From Pogonophryne albipinna (lineage: Eukaryota > Chordata > Actinopteri > Perciformes > Artedidraconidae), in contig CM053263.1 in the NCBI GenBank assembly GCA_028583405.1, forward strand, positions 2,642,715 to 2,706,714: 64,000 bases of DNA, in the 5' to 3' direction. The notes under the pieces are model-generated. The model saw nothing but the letters and a program-made list of their open reading frames with translations. It ran no database searches and was not told where the DNA came from. Made by a program: the position numbers and the translations under genes. Of the stretch, positions 1 to 29,200 are shown piece by piece. Every line of letters begins with the position of its first letter. Within the stretch, counting starts at the first letter, position 1.

Positions 1-1512
1 AAGTAGACAGGGAAAGAGAAGAGGCAAATAAAACAGGCTTTCGTTTTGTCCTGCTAGCGGCTCTGTATACTGCTTTTAGTTTAATGCTAATTTTGGCACA
101 ATGCTAACCTGTTTAGTAACACAGTATTTTGCTTATTTGCACTAAACACAAAGTACAAAAACTGACTCAAAACTGTGTCAAAATCCAAATAAATGAACAA
201 TTTACATTTTTGACCTGTTGATGTATTTTCTGGGCTTTGAACACCCAAGTGTCATCTAGTTCTATAACACTCACACATAAACAATCTATTTTTAATGTTG
301 GTGTTGTCTGTCCCTTTAAGGAATCACCAAGCATACTAGAACTTGTTGTTAGGGGGTGTATATACATCTAGTACATCTAGAGATCTAAATCAAAGTCACT
401 AGTTGTAGGGTTTATAATCTGGGGACCATGAATGCCCAACCAACTGAAAAAAGGCAGCGAAGTGATAAGGAGTGTGATGAAAGCATTTTAAAAGGGGAGA
501 CACTCTGCAAATAAATTGTAACTTATTTATCTGACACTTTACACACATCTCCCCCAGGACATGTCCTCCACTCCCCCTGACTCCATAATGTGTAGCGATG
601 TCTCCGCGGTGTCCCAGGGTGCCTCACTGTCACCGCCATCACTTGTGGCTCCTTCATTTTCTCCAACTCATCATGCCCCATTGAAATCGCAGCATGGTAC
701 AGCTGAGAGCGTATAATGGGGGGCAACCTTTCAGCCTGATGGCATGCAGCTCTACTTGCGTCCAAATGCCAGCGCTGTGTTCCAGACAGAACATCTTCTA
801 TGGGTGTTACCCTTTCCCTTGCCAATTAACCTCCTCTCACATTGCCTTCTGTCATTATTTAATGAAGACAGTGAAAGACAGAAAGCCAAAGACTGACAGA
901 CAAGATAACAGAGAGCTCTCACTTGCACTGAGGAATTTAATACATTGTCTGCGAGTTAAATACTGACAGATTTTTCACGCAAGATTTGCCTCGTGCAAAC
1001 TTGTCAGTAAAATATATCTACTGTCATGTATAAACATGTTGTCTCTTTTTGTATCAGGGACACAAACCCTGCTGTATGTAAGCAAGAGTAAACACTATAT
1101 GGCTCCTCTACCATTGATCGAATCAGAATTCCTTTATTTGTCCCACAACGGGGACATTTACGGTGTTACAACAGCAGAAGACACACACACACAACACACA
1201 GATGGAGTGCAAATAAAGTAAAGGAATACACGTATATATTAGAAGTTATTAATACAAAATCCCAATAAGTAAAAACAAATAACAGCTAAGTACACCATGG
1301 TAAAACAAGTAGCAATTGAAGTGACCATATACAATTATAAGAGTAGCTGGTACTGTTTACAGAAAAATAAAGCGTAAATTGGATATATTGCACATGAGTG
1401 TGTAATGCAAAACTTGTTATATGTACAGGTACGACACACTCCATATTCCTTCTGATGCAACCACCCTGAGATGTGTGTATAGTTGTGTGTAACCGGCCTC
1501 TTCCCATCATAG
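1..1512. other. iqsec3 intronic DNA, no exon recognised
   Basis: No further Sec7 exon was found here. A GC-richer stretch around 540-800 has open frames on both strands that I do not recognise. A LINE-tail fragment lies at about 1117-1250. Confidence 0.6.
1117..1250 (-). repeat. LINE-type 3' tail fragment
   Basis: Contains the phrase GAATTCCTTTATTTGTCCC followed by ACAACGGGGACA. Reversed, this resembles the common fish repeat tail that ends AATAAAGGAATTCTGATT. Family assigned from recall; boundaries approximate. Confidence 0.5.
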
Positions 1513-16511
<14,999 letters not shown>

Positions 16512-17632
16512 ATAAATAAATTAGTAGTCTTTCCCTAAAACACCCACGTTCACACACCCTAACCCCACCCCTTCTCTACCTATTTAAAGAGTACATAATG
16601 TACATATATACATACAGATGAAAGAGCTATAAAAAAAATGAAATCTCACTTATATGCATATATTTAAGGAAAGAAAATAAACTAAAAGAAAAAGTTTCAA
16701 AAGAGAAACGGAGAAATAAAGTGCATATATACAGTTTTACTTGATTCCACATGTATTTTGAAATATTATGTAGTTTTAACAAATTTCTAAAACTTTTTGT
16801 CAGTTTTAACTCTTGCTAGGAAAACACAGATATTCAGTTTCTGGATGGAAGTCTTCTCGTTGCATCCTCAACAACAACAGAAATGGACTGTGATGGATCG
16901 ACACCTTCCAAGGACCCTCTGCTTCTGTCCGCTCTCTTCATCCCCCCCCCCCTCATGCCTACTGTGCTGTATGTGCGACCGGGGTGCATAGTGAACACTT
17001 ACTGAAAACCTGTGCCAAAATACATAGCCTCCACCTTACACTGACTTCTTTACACTTGATTAAACGCTAGGGCTAGAAGAAAATACAAATAAAAACTCTA
17101 TCCTTTACTTTAAAACAGCCCTTTCATGCTTCTCCCTCAAGGACCACAAAAAAATAAAATAAAACTGATATTCCATTAAAAAGAAAACACTATCTCCGGT
17201 TAGTGCTGTTTTATTTTGGTGATTGAGAGTCTTCTCTCTTCTTCTCTGCTCCCCTGGATAAAAAAAACTGAAGAAGAAACGATATCCTGCGATAAGCTGC
17301 GTTTTTCCTCCGCTCCTCTGTTGTGTTGTGGCTCTCTATCATGAGAAAACACTCTTACTCAATTGTCACTCTCCATAGATCATCCTACAGTGAAGTATGA
17401 CAGGAAACAAAGGCGACCAATCACATCATAAGGATGCTGCCAAAACCAAAAAGTCGGCCCGGGATTCTCCTGTTGTTTGTCTTTCACTCTCCATGTGTAA
17501 TATCGCTAACGCTTCCCAGGAGCAATGCCACATGTTTTCTGCTGATGGCGGGGTTTTTTCATACGCTGAAATTGTTTCAGCTGCTGAAACTGCTCTCGGA
17601 TTTTTCTAGAACTCGATACAGCATTCACATGT

Positions 17633-17638
17633 AATAAA
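17633..17638 (+). terminator. Candidate polyadenylation signal of iqsec3
   Basis: AATAAA followed by a TG-rich stretch (GTTGTACACTGTGCTGTC), the usual context of a cleavage site. Earlier AATAAA copies at 16676 and 16715 are alternatives. Confidence 0.4.
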
Positions 17639-19942
17639 TGTTGTACACTGTGCTGTCATCTGTTGTGAAACGCTCCATCGCTTCTTCAGGGACATCGCCA
17701 TGAATTTCCATGAAGATTGCTTCTGCAACTGTTAACTGTCAAGATCTGTGTTCTATTATGGTTTGCGTAAAAAGCATATTCAACCTTTGTGTGTTTTCCC
17801 CACAAAACATCCAGACACTGTCTCTTTATGTCCGTACATCTCGCAGGTTTGGTTTCAGATCCTCTCTTTTCCCTCCTAACCTTTTAGTCTGACATTTAGA
17901 AAAAGATAACTAAAGAGGCACACACACACACAGCTTATATTGCAAATGGTGGCATTAATGGTATTGTTTGTGCTGTTTGCAAGCCTGCTTTAAAAAAGAA
18001 TAGGACGAAAAGAATGCATTATCTGATCTCTTTCTATTTCACCCCAGCCTAGATTGTAAATATCACATTGGAGCAGTGTCGGAAAGGACAACAAGCTGCC
18101 TTTAGCCTCGTCAAAATGCTATTACCCTGTCACACGTCCCTCATTCGGAAATAGGTCAACATCCATCTTTTAAACAATAGCCCCACCAGGTACTGCGTGA
18201 ATAACATTCGATTAACTCAGCCCCCATCTGACCTGCGCCTGTCTGGTTTGTTGGTTTATTCTCAAAGAGCCACTGCAGGGAAGTCTCTATCTCGTCTTTT
18301 TTGTCCTTTTGCGCTCAACATTCCCCCCATGGAAAGACAGAGGTTGCAGGAAAAAAGGCAGAGATAATGAGTGTTTGACCTCACAGTAGCATCCTAACTT
18401 TCCTGTCAACAAATCCAACTTCATGCTTTCGTTTCACGGCACAATAAGATGAATTAACGCTTTCATTAATGAATAAAGAGCTGTTATGACAGTTTTAATA
18501 TTTTTTACTGGCTATGAATAAACGTATGAAGGTTACGTAATACAAATCAGTTGCAACAGTTCTGACATTATGGATTTTAGAGGGATGTATGATGATTGTA
18601 TGATTGCTAATTTGTTTAGATCGAAATTCAGATATAAATGTGATATCGTTTTCTCATGCATGCCATCAGGCCTATTGAACTTTGATTCCCAAAGGTTTAG
18701 ATTATTTTGTGCATGACTGAATCTGCTGTGAGCATACCAGTGGGAAATGAGGATGACAGATTTTTTAGTTTCTGGGCTAGCCAAAAAAAAAAGCGAACAG
18801 AAAATGGATTTACAACAGCAAATGTAAGGCCTAACAATGGCCATTTTTGTGTGTCTGTCTGTCACAATTCTTTAGTTGCAAACTTGGTAATGTGTTGAAG
18901 CTTTTTGGGGAGAAAAATACATCCATTGTGTGAAATAAAGTGAAAATGATGAGTTTATGTTTGAAAGGAAACCAATGTAGCATTTTGGGAGTGCAGCATA
19001 TGATATTGAAGCGCAGTAGTGGCTAACTTTCTTAAAGAAATTAAAAAAGGGCTCTGCCATACCAGTGCACCGCTTCATAGAAGCCATATCGACTTGGTCT
19101 GGCTCTTCAACACTGTGTTTGCTCATATAGTTCAAATTAAAATGACATATTTAAGGTAAGAACAGGTGGAAACTGAGTGTAACAGATATTAACCATCACC
19201 TCCCTCCTTCTCTACCTGTCTGTTTGCAATATATCAACATGCTATTAAAGATGATTTAAGTCTATTCACGACAGTGGTTTGTTTTGGTTCTTTTGATTTT
19301 GTAGTTTGAATTTTTGAAAAAATGAAAAGCCACCATTGGCCAATTTGTTAAGACTTGCTATGGAAATATGTTTTATTTTGAAAGGGTGTAACCAAGACTT
19401 GTATCAGCAACAAAAAACCAGTAAAACAAGAAAGAGGAATCAACATGTGCCATATCCTCCTTCATATACATAGCCTCTTCCTTGGTTAAAGCAGTTATAA
19501 TCAATATGTTCACTTCGTTATAATAAACCTAAAGAACATTATAAGCAAACTCTGCTGTATAAACGGTTTCAAATCAACTGCTAGATGTGTATATAAGGAA
19601 AATATACAGGTAATATGTCAGTCTTTTGTTTCGGACTGGTTATATAATATTATTGGACTGTTTGTAGCATTTAACCATAAATCAGAAGAACTTATCTTTA
19701 ACTTTACTTATTGAGCATTTTGTCTCTTTTTCTGCAAATGAATGATCCTAATTTGAGTGTGGGGCTTTGAGGTTATTATAGTTACACATGTGTTTCTCTT
19801 TGTTCCGAGTCTTTTGTAGGTCTGACAAAACAAAAAAAATATACAAGTATAGGAGAAAGATATACAGTCACATGAATGGTATATTTGTGATTATGTACAC
19901 AGGTTCAATGCTGATCTATAACATTCAATCAGAGTTTACTCT

Positions 19943-19948
19943 TTTATT
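19943..19948 (-). terminator. Candidate polyadenylation signal of slc6a1-like
   Basis: TTTATT on the plus strand, AATAAA on the minus strand, about 200 bp after the stop codon. A second copy is at about 19977. Confidence 0.4.
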
Positions 19949-20144
19949 GCAACAGGAAATATTCTATATTCTACATTTATTTTAAAAAGTGTCTCATCAT
20001 TTTCCAGTTTTCCATAATATGTATGATGGAGAAAATACTGATTGTAAATTGTTGTACAAGACTCCATCTGTTCAATTGTCAAATTCAATGTTGACTATAG
20101 TAAGTCCTGGCAGATGGGAATTATTTCAACCTGAACGATCCTGG

Positions 20145-20240
20145 CTAGACACGAGCTTCGCCCACGCTCCCTGTGTGTGTGAATTCTTCATGCCCCGATG
20201 GCTTCTCATCATCCCGTGGTGTTATCATCTTTCGCCAACG
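20145..20240 (-). CDS. slc6a1l: slc6a1-like exon 14: C-terminal tail
   Basis: [20 protein letters not shown] to the terminal VGEARV and TAG. The hydrophobic end may serve as a PDZ ligand, as known for GAT1. Confidence 0.88.
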   Translation of the reverse strand, partial: RWRKMITPRDDEKPSGHEEFTHTGSVGEARV

Positions 20241-23200
20241 CTGGTCAAGTAAAGACAGCAACATCACATTAGCATTAAAGAAACAGGGGAGACATGGGAG
20301 TAAGAAATATATCAAAATTAACAATGAAATAGTGTGAATGTACATGTGTTTAATTCAAAAGGGAACTAAATGTTAAATAGAATCAGATTTTTACAAATGG
20401 CCAATGAAAATATGGTTTCGCTGCATGCAAACGCTAACAGAATATTAACTCAGTAACACAGTGCTCACCTTACAATAACATACCTTACTAGTTCAAAACA
20501 GAATAATGATTTTTGTCCTTTAGCCAAACCAATTTTGTTATGCTTCTTACTGCATACTAAATCCCCCCCCTGCTTCCTGAACCATATCTCTCGACAATTT
20601 GTTCCCCCCCCATTTCCACCTGTTAGTATCCTACCTAGACATTGGAAACAGAGACATGTGTAGAGGTTTGTACCTGTTTGATGCTGCCCTTGGTGACAGA
20701 GAACATGTAGATGAGATAGCCCGGGATCAGAATCATTGAAGACAAAGCCATGAACCAGCCAATCAACTGGCCCCACATCGGGTACACATACTTCCCCAAG
20801 GTCAGAGGGGTCATTTCAATGGCACTGAAGGTAAACACCCCCTAAAATATGCAATGTTGTTATTTAGTCCATATAATCTGGGCCAGCTACAGAATGCACT
20901 ATAGTGTTGAAGACATCTAGGATTCCCAGAGGAAACCAATGTATCGATATGATTAATTCCCTCCATAAGGGAGAAGATGCCAGTTTGAAAAAAGCAAATG
21001 ATGGACATTTAATCAATAATCATTCCCGCCTACCAGGCATATCAGCGGAGTGAAGTACTTCCAACAGAGCATCCACCAGCCACATGGCCTATAGCCGATC
21101 ATGCTCTCAATGTCCTTGTAAAACCTTTCAGCTCCTGTGGAATAAAGAGAGGAAGACAAAAAAAGGAAGTGAGTGTGTTAATGTGGAGATAATTAGTACG
21201 AGAACAAAGCTATATTGGGTGAAAGATCGGGAAGGCTGATTGGACGGAGAGCCTTATCAGAAAAGTTGGAGCAGATAGACTCCCTGTAATTTCCTGTTGC
21301 ACGGCTACAGTGTTTAGGCCTATTGGAAATCGACATGTTTTATTCATTAATTCGCTTTTTCTCATTTTATTTTAGATGTGGTTTGTTGGGTTCAAGAGTA
21401 GACTGCATGAAATAGATTTCCTACCGTAGATCCAGGAAATGGAAACAGTTTCAAAGAAGACGAGGTAGAGGAGACACATCCCACTGGCAGAGTAGTAATC
21501 AAACAGCTTGAACACGTATAGACCACCCTGGGAGGTTTGAACACACACAGAGACACACATATCAGAGGCTGAGGCTTAATACACGGTGGTGGCGAAGTCC
21601 ATAGGGACTCGGCTTGGCCACTGGAAGGTCACCAGTTCAAGTCCCGGCAAGACCAAGTGCTACCGAGGTGTCTCTGAGCAAGGCACCGTTCCCTACACTG
21701 CTCTCTGGGCGCCGTTCAAAATGGGAACGCTGCTCCCAACACTAGGATGGGTCAAATGCAGAGTAACAATTTCCCCACGGGGATTAATAAAGTATATAAA
21801 AATAAAAAAAATAAAATTCATTGATTAAAATATGCCTTATGCACACCACAGAATTGTGTGCAATCTTTGTCATAATGCAGCAGAGGTCTCTTTTCTGTAT
21901 GTGCTTTGAAACATCCACCTTTTCATAATACTCACACACATTCTGCAGCATAACGTATAAGCTAATCTATCGAGATGTCCACAACTGTTTCATCCTCCAA
22001 GTCTTCCAACTGTACCTGTGTTATGTTGGAGAAGCCGATGATGAAGGAGACGAGGCAGACACAGAGGATGAAGAGCTTCTTCCTCTTCCTCAGCAGCATG
22101 GGATACTCATCCATCAGAGATGTGATGAAGCCTTCCACTGTGCAGAACTGATACATGACATCATAAAGAGATATGTGTCAGAAAGTACTGCCGTTTGTTA
22201 TTAAAACCACTCTTATTTAGCATTGTTAAACTCATGATGGACGTCTTTGACAGTCAACGAGAGCACCAGACACTTTTAAAGGTCCCCTATTATACTTTTT
22301 TTCATCAATATATTATAGGTCTCAGATATATACAAAACATGTCTCTGAAGTGTTTCAGCCCTCTTTCAAAAGTGCTGATTCTCTGTCTATTACTTTAGAT
22401 CAGGGATGGGCAACTTTGATGGTGGTGGGGGCCACATCATTGATGTACTGGCCACCAGGGGGCCGCAGATTCACTTGGAACACACACACACAAAAATATA
22501 CTAAGTCTGACATCTTCATTGACATGTTACAATCTTTCAGGGAACATCCTCTAATAAGCTCACTAAACAAATATCAGTTCACAGAAATTTTATTTCATTT
22601 TTACAAATGGCATGTTTGTATTGAACAGGTTATTAAACAGTGGAATAAAACTATTTTAAACTATTGGAAAGCACGGAAAATGTGTGTGTATTGAGATTAA
22701 CCATTAGATGACATAAACATGAAGTCATGAACACTAACCCAGACATTAGTTGTCTAACTTGAACCTAAAATACTTGTAGCCTGTCTCTGCATTCCCCTTA
22801 TTCCACAATAAGGGGAATGTCAACACGCCCGCACTCTGCTGTTCCTCAGCACCGCTCCCCCTCCCTCCCGCTGAAATTATGAATGAAAAGCATATAGTAA
22901 TCATAGATAACACGGCAGGGTCCGTGACAGTTTGTTTTCATCTGATTTCAAATAAACAGAGTATTGGTTTTAAGAATATTAAACTTGTTTCGCCAAATTC
23001 AGATGATAAAAACAACTTTTAAGCTTGTAAAGGCATAATTACAAGAGGCAACTTAACATCACAGCAGGCATAACAACAGCCGGTGTTTCTTGTGAGTGTT
23101 TCCCCGGGAAACAAACACAATACACACAAATGCGTCACAGATTATTTCGCGGTATTTGAAATCATCTACGCAGCTCGCGACGTAACTAGGAGTCTAGTGG

Positions 23201-26200
23201 ACGGTATCAGTACTACAAGTAAAAAAAAAATATTTGAACATTTTTTTTTATTATTAATTACGTTGTTTATAAATTAATCTGAGGGCCGCAAAAAGAGGAG
23301 GTGGGGGCCGCATGCGGCCCGCGGGCCGCCATTTGCCCATCCCTGCTTTAGATGAAAATAAGGAGCCCCTCCCCACGCCCCTCTGAGAGATATTTGGTTA
23401 AAAAGAACACAATGGTGCTCGAGGAGGAGATTCAGGTGATAAGGTGGGGGGGGGGGGGGGTTACCTTGGTTGGTGATTGGCTAATGGTTACACAAGCCAA
23501 AAAAACGTTATGACATCATAAAGTGGCCAAAATCTGATCAGCTCATTTTCAGACAGGTTTATATATAAATGGATCAGGACAAAAATACAGCTAATCTTTT
23601 TTCCTGAAACTTTCTGAATCTCTTAATGCAGAGGGGACACATGTTTATGTATAAAAGACGTGAAAAAGTGGATTTTGCACAATAGGTGACCTTTAATTAT
23701 GTATGGTAAACTTTGATCTAATAGCTTTTGATGGTATTTAAGAGTAAAGCATGGCTACAGGGTCGATTAAGAACAAAAGTCTTATAAATATATAATCCTA
23801 TCTGTGTAGCAGCAGGTGAAGTGTGTGCTCGTTGTACCTGACTGTCCAGGCCCAGCATCATGAGCATGGAGAAGAAGAGGATGGCCCAAAGAGAGGACAT
23901 GGGCAGCTGGGTGACGGCCTGAGGATACGCTAAAAAGGCCAGACCTGGACCTAAATGTCACAAACAAGACAAAACAAATACTTTACAAATGCTTAATCTT
24001 AGACATTATACTGTAACCTACTAAAATGCATTAGAATCGATGAATACATGTCAAAAGACCTAAGAAACAGGACACAAGCACCTTTTTAAGTACATTTTAC
24101 TAACCCTAAACCTAACCCTTTAACCCCAAATCCAGTATATTCACTCAAATGTGCAGTGAGGTTATTTTGTATTTGTATTTGACATAACATGTCTGAAGTT
24201 TAAAAGATAATTTATTCGCTGTTTATAAAGAAGGATATTGGTTCTATTAGTTTACCATAGCTTAAAGGTGGGGTAGGTAATTAACTTCAGAAACACTTTT
24301 TGTTATATTCCATGGAATGCTCTTAACATCCCGATAGCAATGAATAAATTAAATGCTTTGACAATAAATATACAAATATTTCATCAGTGGAAGCCGTGGC
24401 GCTGTAAAAAGCACGACCAATCATCTGAGCGGGCCCGGCTAAAATAACTGGATGGCCTACCTGCCTGTCACCCTTCCATCTGTGCACAAACTTATCTCGT
24501 GCCCTCATTGGTCATGTGCGCGTTCGTGTGTGTTGGAGGAGGGGCTCTGTAAGGAAGTCTGAAGGAAGGGGCAGATTTTTTGCGGCTGCGTACTTTTAAA
24601 TGATAGCGCACTCGAGCTGGTTTCTCCATTCTTACCTACCCTACCTTTAAATCTAAAATGTAATCCCACTGTAACATTGCTAGACTTTGTTTTGCATTGC
24701 CAAAGAAGAGAATAGAGCATTGTACCTGATGCTGCTAATTCAGCGACTGGTTTCTTAGTGATATGGGACATGAAGCCTACAATGGAGAAGATGACAAGGC
24801 CAGCGAACATGCTGGTGCAGGAGTTGATACCGCACACTATGAGGGAGTCCCTGAAGAGAAAGAAAAACACTTCACAGTTAAGGTGAAAGAACATTACTTG
24901 ATATGAACAATCGGGATAAAGAAAGCGTGTTCCTACTTGTATACATCGTTGTTGTAGGGGTTGTAGCTCCCCAGTGCGATGAGCGAGCCCAGGCCCAGTC
25001 CGTAAGAAAAGAAGATTTGAGTTGCTGCGTCCAGCCACACCTGTCAGAAACACACACACCTCCAGGTTCACGTCTTGTTTGTCTTTGATCAGGTTTGTGC
25101 GATTGGATGAAACTGTCTACCTCAGAGCGGAGGAGCTTATTGAAGTCTGGAGTGATGTAGAAGCGGATCCCATCTATGGCTCCAGGCAGAGTGACCCCAC
25201 GGAAGAACAGGATGATCAGCATGATGTAGGGATAGGTGGCTGAGAAGTACACAACCTGAGAGAAACAGAGAGGACATTTATCTTTTTAAGTGTTCAAAGG
25301 GCATTGATTGCTATTCTAAATCAAACCCATATGTGGCTTTAATGAGGACTAAAAAGTCAAGCATACCTGCTTTCAAATTAAAGCCATCTCAGAATCACAT
25401 GTATTCGTCCATAAGAGGGGACATTTATATTGTTACAGCAAGAGTGAAGAGCCAAAAATAGCAAAGATATTAATCAAGAGGCATGAATAAAACATTTAAG
25501 ATAAAAACAATTGAAAATTACAATAACAAAAATGCACATGCAGGTGGGCAACATACTGTCAAAGTACCAGTTACAGTATATACAAATAAGTGTAGAATCC
25601 TGTATAATTAAAAAACTCAACAGGAGATGCAAAACTGTCCTTCAGTAAGAGTCAAATATGTCCATGCGTTCTCTTTGCCTTGAAGACTTTCCCGGAGCCT
25701 TACGTTTCTGGCCTGCAGCTCTGTTGCATAATCATTATGTTTAATTGGTGCTGTCCGTCACGATTTGGGCTCGGGGGGGAATTCATTTTTCTCACTGCTC
25801 TCAGATGCCACACATTAAAATCCAATCATCCACTAGCAGTGAATGTGTAAATGTGTTTCTGCTCTCCTACATCGCATGGACTTGCTGTCATTTAAAACAT
25901 CCAACATTGAGATACATTTTTTTCTTCTAACTCTTTGCTATCCCTTCTAAATCATCCAGGAGTTTGGTATTGAGTAATACATTTTGAAACCATGTCTATT
26001 TGTAAAATGTTGAGAGAAGGACAGAGTTGACAGCAGATAGAAACACTCTATCGGAGAATAAATAAATACTAATACATGTCTCTATTATTTATTTAATATA
26101 TTTAAGGTTGTTGTTCGAATCTGTGGAGCTAATTAACACATCCTCTGATTGGAATGTCATTTGTTCTGCATAATGTGGATACATTTAACTGATGATGGTG

Positions 26201-29200
26201 ATAGACGAAGGGGACATGAAGGACTGGAAATCTATCCAATAGTTATTGAGAAAACTAAATGTTTTAATCCTATGATGTGCTAGAAGACCATTTGGGAGAT
26301 CACCGAAGTAGGTACCATGTTTTTTTGTACAACATTTCATGGGAATATGTTAAATAAAGAATAAGGCCGACATGTCAGCACAAAATCTGACCTTTCCTGT
26401 CCACTCCACTCCTTTCCAGATTGAGAAGTAGACCAGGATCCAGGCCAGCCCTAGGGTGCCCACTAAGGGCCAGCGCAGCTCTCCTGGCTCCTCCAGCCCA
26501 CTGGACAACTGGTGCATGTTACGCCTGCAGGAACACACATACACACAGATAAGCCAAGGTAGTTTACAGTAATAATTCTACATATTCTTGCACAGGCATC
26601 TTGCACCCACACACTCCTACTGTATATCTTACTCCCAGAACTCGGTGACAGCACTGGTCAGGTTGGTGGTGTCTGTCAGGCTGTAGTTGCAAAAACATTT
26701 TTCTGTGTTCCAAGGGTTATCACAACTTTTCCAAGGCAGCTCCTGCAAACAAAATAAATGTATGAGTATGATAAATAGCTCTTCAGAAGTCACTTCTATC
26801 ATGTGTCCTTGACTCTCCACAGTTTAGTAGCCTAACTTGGTTTTTGTCCTCCAGATAAAAACATTGAACAATATGTTTTGTTATCCTTTCTTCTGAAACT
26901 TCTGTCAATTTTCTCCACCAGGCTTCTTTGAGCCGGTCACTCACGATACAAAAGTAAAGAATGTAGATAGAAAGATGTGCAATTGTGGTGTTGATAAACA
27001 GGACATGAGATGATGACAGCATTGCACGCATTGCTGAAGTGTAGAAACTGAATTTGAATTGTGCCTACCATGCAGTTTCAAAAATACCTTCACCTTGAGC
27101 CTGCAACATTTATTTTTTGGCCAATTGGTGGCAGCAGAAACACGCTTTAAACACTGACATGACACTACTGTACAAGAAGGTACCATAGTCACTTTATCAG
27201 AGATGTCCATGGCCTCATGAGAGCCAAGAGAGTGAACCCAAACAGCAAAATTGGAAGAGACAAAACTCTCCTTGTTTTAGTTTCAGCACTTAAATCTTTG
27301 AATTAACAAAATGGGAAAAATGAACAGAAACTGTGGGACTGCAATCGATGGTTGTATTCATCATTGAGTCATCTGACATGTAAATTAATACTACATTGGT
27401 CTTTAAAAATGATCACAAATTCCCTAACTATATTACATTTCCTGTCCTGTTCAAATTGTCCCATTTGAGAAGCCTGAACTATCACATTTTTGCATGGAAA
27501 ATCATCCATTAAACATGTTTTTTTAATAACTTATTTGCAGTTTAATATGCTGTTTATCATTATAATCAGTTTAGCAATGCTTAGAATATAACTTTAGTTA
27601 CTCCCAAATGATTATGCAACATACCGAACCAAAGGAGTTGAATAAGTAGTAGAGTGCCCAGGCGATGATGACAATATAGTAGATGTTGAGCCAGAAGGCC
27701 AGAACCACTGAAGCTATACCAACACCTGAAGAAGAAGGAGGCACAGACATCAGCATTTTACATTACAATGTTTGAGAAGTCAGCAAAACATGCAAGGAAA
27801 AATGTAACAAAATAAGTAAGGGGTGCAAAAAACTCTCTCCTCAGTCACTCAGCATGTGAGTTATTATGGTCATAATTGTTATGTTCCTATTCCTAATGTG
27901 TACTTGCCCTTGGCTTTGAGTATTAGTTTGCACAGCAGCACACTCACTTTCATTGTAGCGGTCTGTGCTGGCGGGAGATAAAATGCGCTTCACTCGAGCT
28001 ATTTGAGCTTTGAGGCAGTGTTATGATTGCTACCACCAAGAAATCACTGCAAAATATTGTTAAATGAAAAACGTTGTTCACAAAACGGTTTTTTCTAGCT
28101 TTTGTGTTTATGCTCCTCTTTGGTGTCTTTGTTATTTTTTGTGACTGGTGCAATGGCACGGGGAAAGGGCTTGATGTCAAGTGAAAATATTAGTGGAGAG
28201 TGTCCTTCAAGGTCAATTTTGAACTGTGTGTGTGGCTGATATATATGTGCTAATAAACAAAGCTTAGTGGTAAGTGCATATTCTTGGTAGCATAAAGTTT
28301 ATTTAGGATGCTCAAAAGCATGTCGGTAACTAAAAATATGTGTACCGTACATTCGAATGATATAACAAGTTTTTTTTTATATCTTACCTTTCATCATAGG
28401 GACTAGTTTCCACACTCCCATTCCTCCCACTGAGGTGAACTGTCCAAGAGACGTCTCCAGGAAGAAGAGAGGTATCCCAGCAAACACCAAGGTCAAAAAG
28501 TAGGGGATCAGAAAGGCCCCTAGAATCATCACAAAGGAGACAAACAAAACATGCTTGGTAAGATAATGTAGACAGCAATAAGAAGGATTGAGGGTTTCAT
28601 GTCAGAATGCCTATTATAATATCATTATAAAGGGGAAGCTATTAAATTAGAAACAATTAAGTTTAATTTGACATTTCTTTAAAGGTGGGGTAGGTAATTT
28701 GAGAAACCGGCTCGAGATACACTTTTTGTTATATTCCATGGAATGCTCTTAACATCCCGATAGCAATGAATATCTGAAGTGCTTTGACAAAAAATCCATT
28801 ACAAAATGTCATCTGTGGAAGCCGTAGTACTGTAAAAAGTACGACCAATCATTTTAGCCGGCCCGGCTAAAATAACTGGATGGCCTACCTGCCTGTCAGC
28901 CTTCCATCTGTGCACAAACCGCACAAACTTATCTCGTGCCCTCATTGGTCATGTGCGCATTCGTGTGTGTGTCTGTGTCATACACTGAAGAGGCTTCTCT
29001 ATTCTTAAATTTCCCCTCCTCGACTCCCCTCCTCGACTCCCCTCCTCGAGACTTAGTCCCGCCCGCAGGAGATGCGAGCGGAGGACCGAGGAGGGGAACC
29101 GAGGAGAGAGGAGGGGAAGCAGCAGACGTTTAAAGAAATCAGAACTCCTCTCCTCTGAGCGGTCATATTAAAGCGACGTCCGTTCATTATTACGTGGCAA

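Larger units (their letters stand above)
16512..20144. other. 3' UTRs and convergent intergenic region
   Basis: iqsec3 (plus) and slc6a1-like (minus) end towards each other here. Candidate polyadenylation signals for iqsec3 are AATAAA at 16676, 16715 and 17633; for slc6a1-like the plus-strand TTTATT at 19943 and 19977. No other gene is visible. Confidence 0.6.

Noticed and set aside
21585..21660. A possible tRNA gene
   Set aside because: A- and B-box-like words are present but the fold is poor and the typical SINE body and tail follow.
24100..24135. Telomere-like CCCTAAACCTAACCC
   Set aside because: Short and imperfect; like the copies near 45615 and 46365 it is a common interstitial word, not a telomere.
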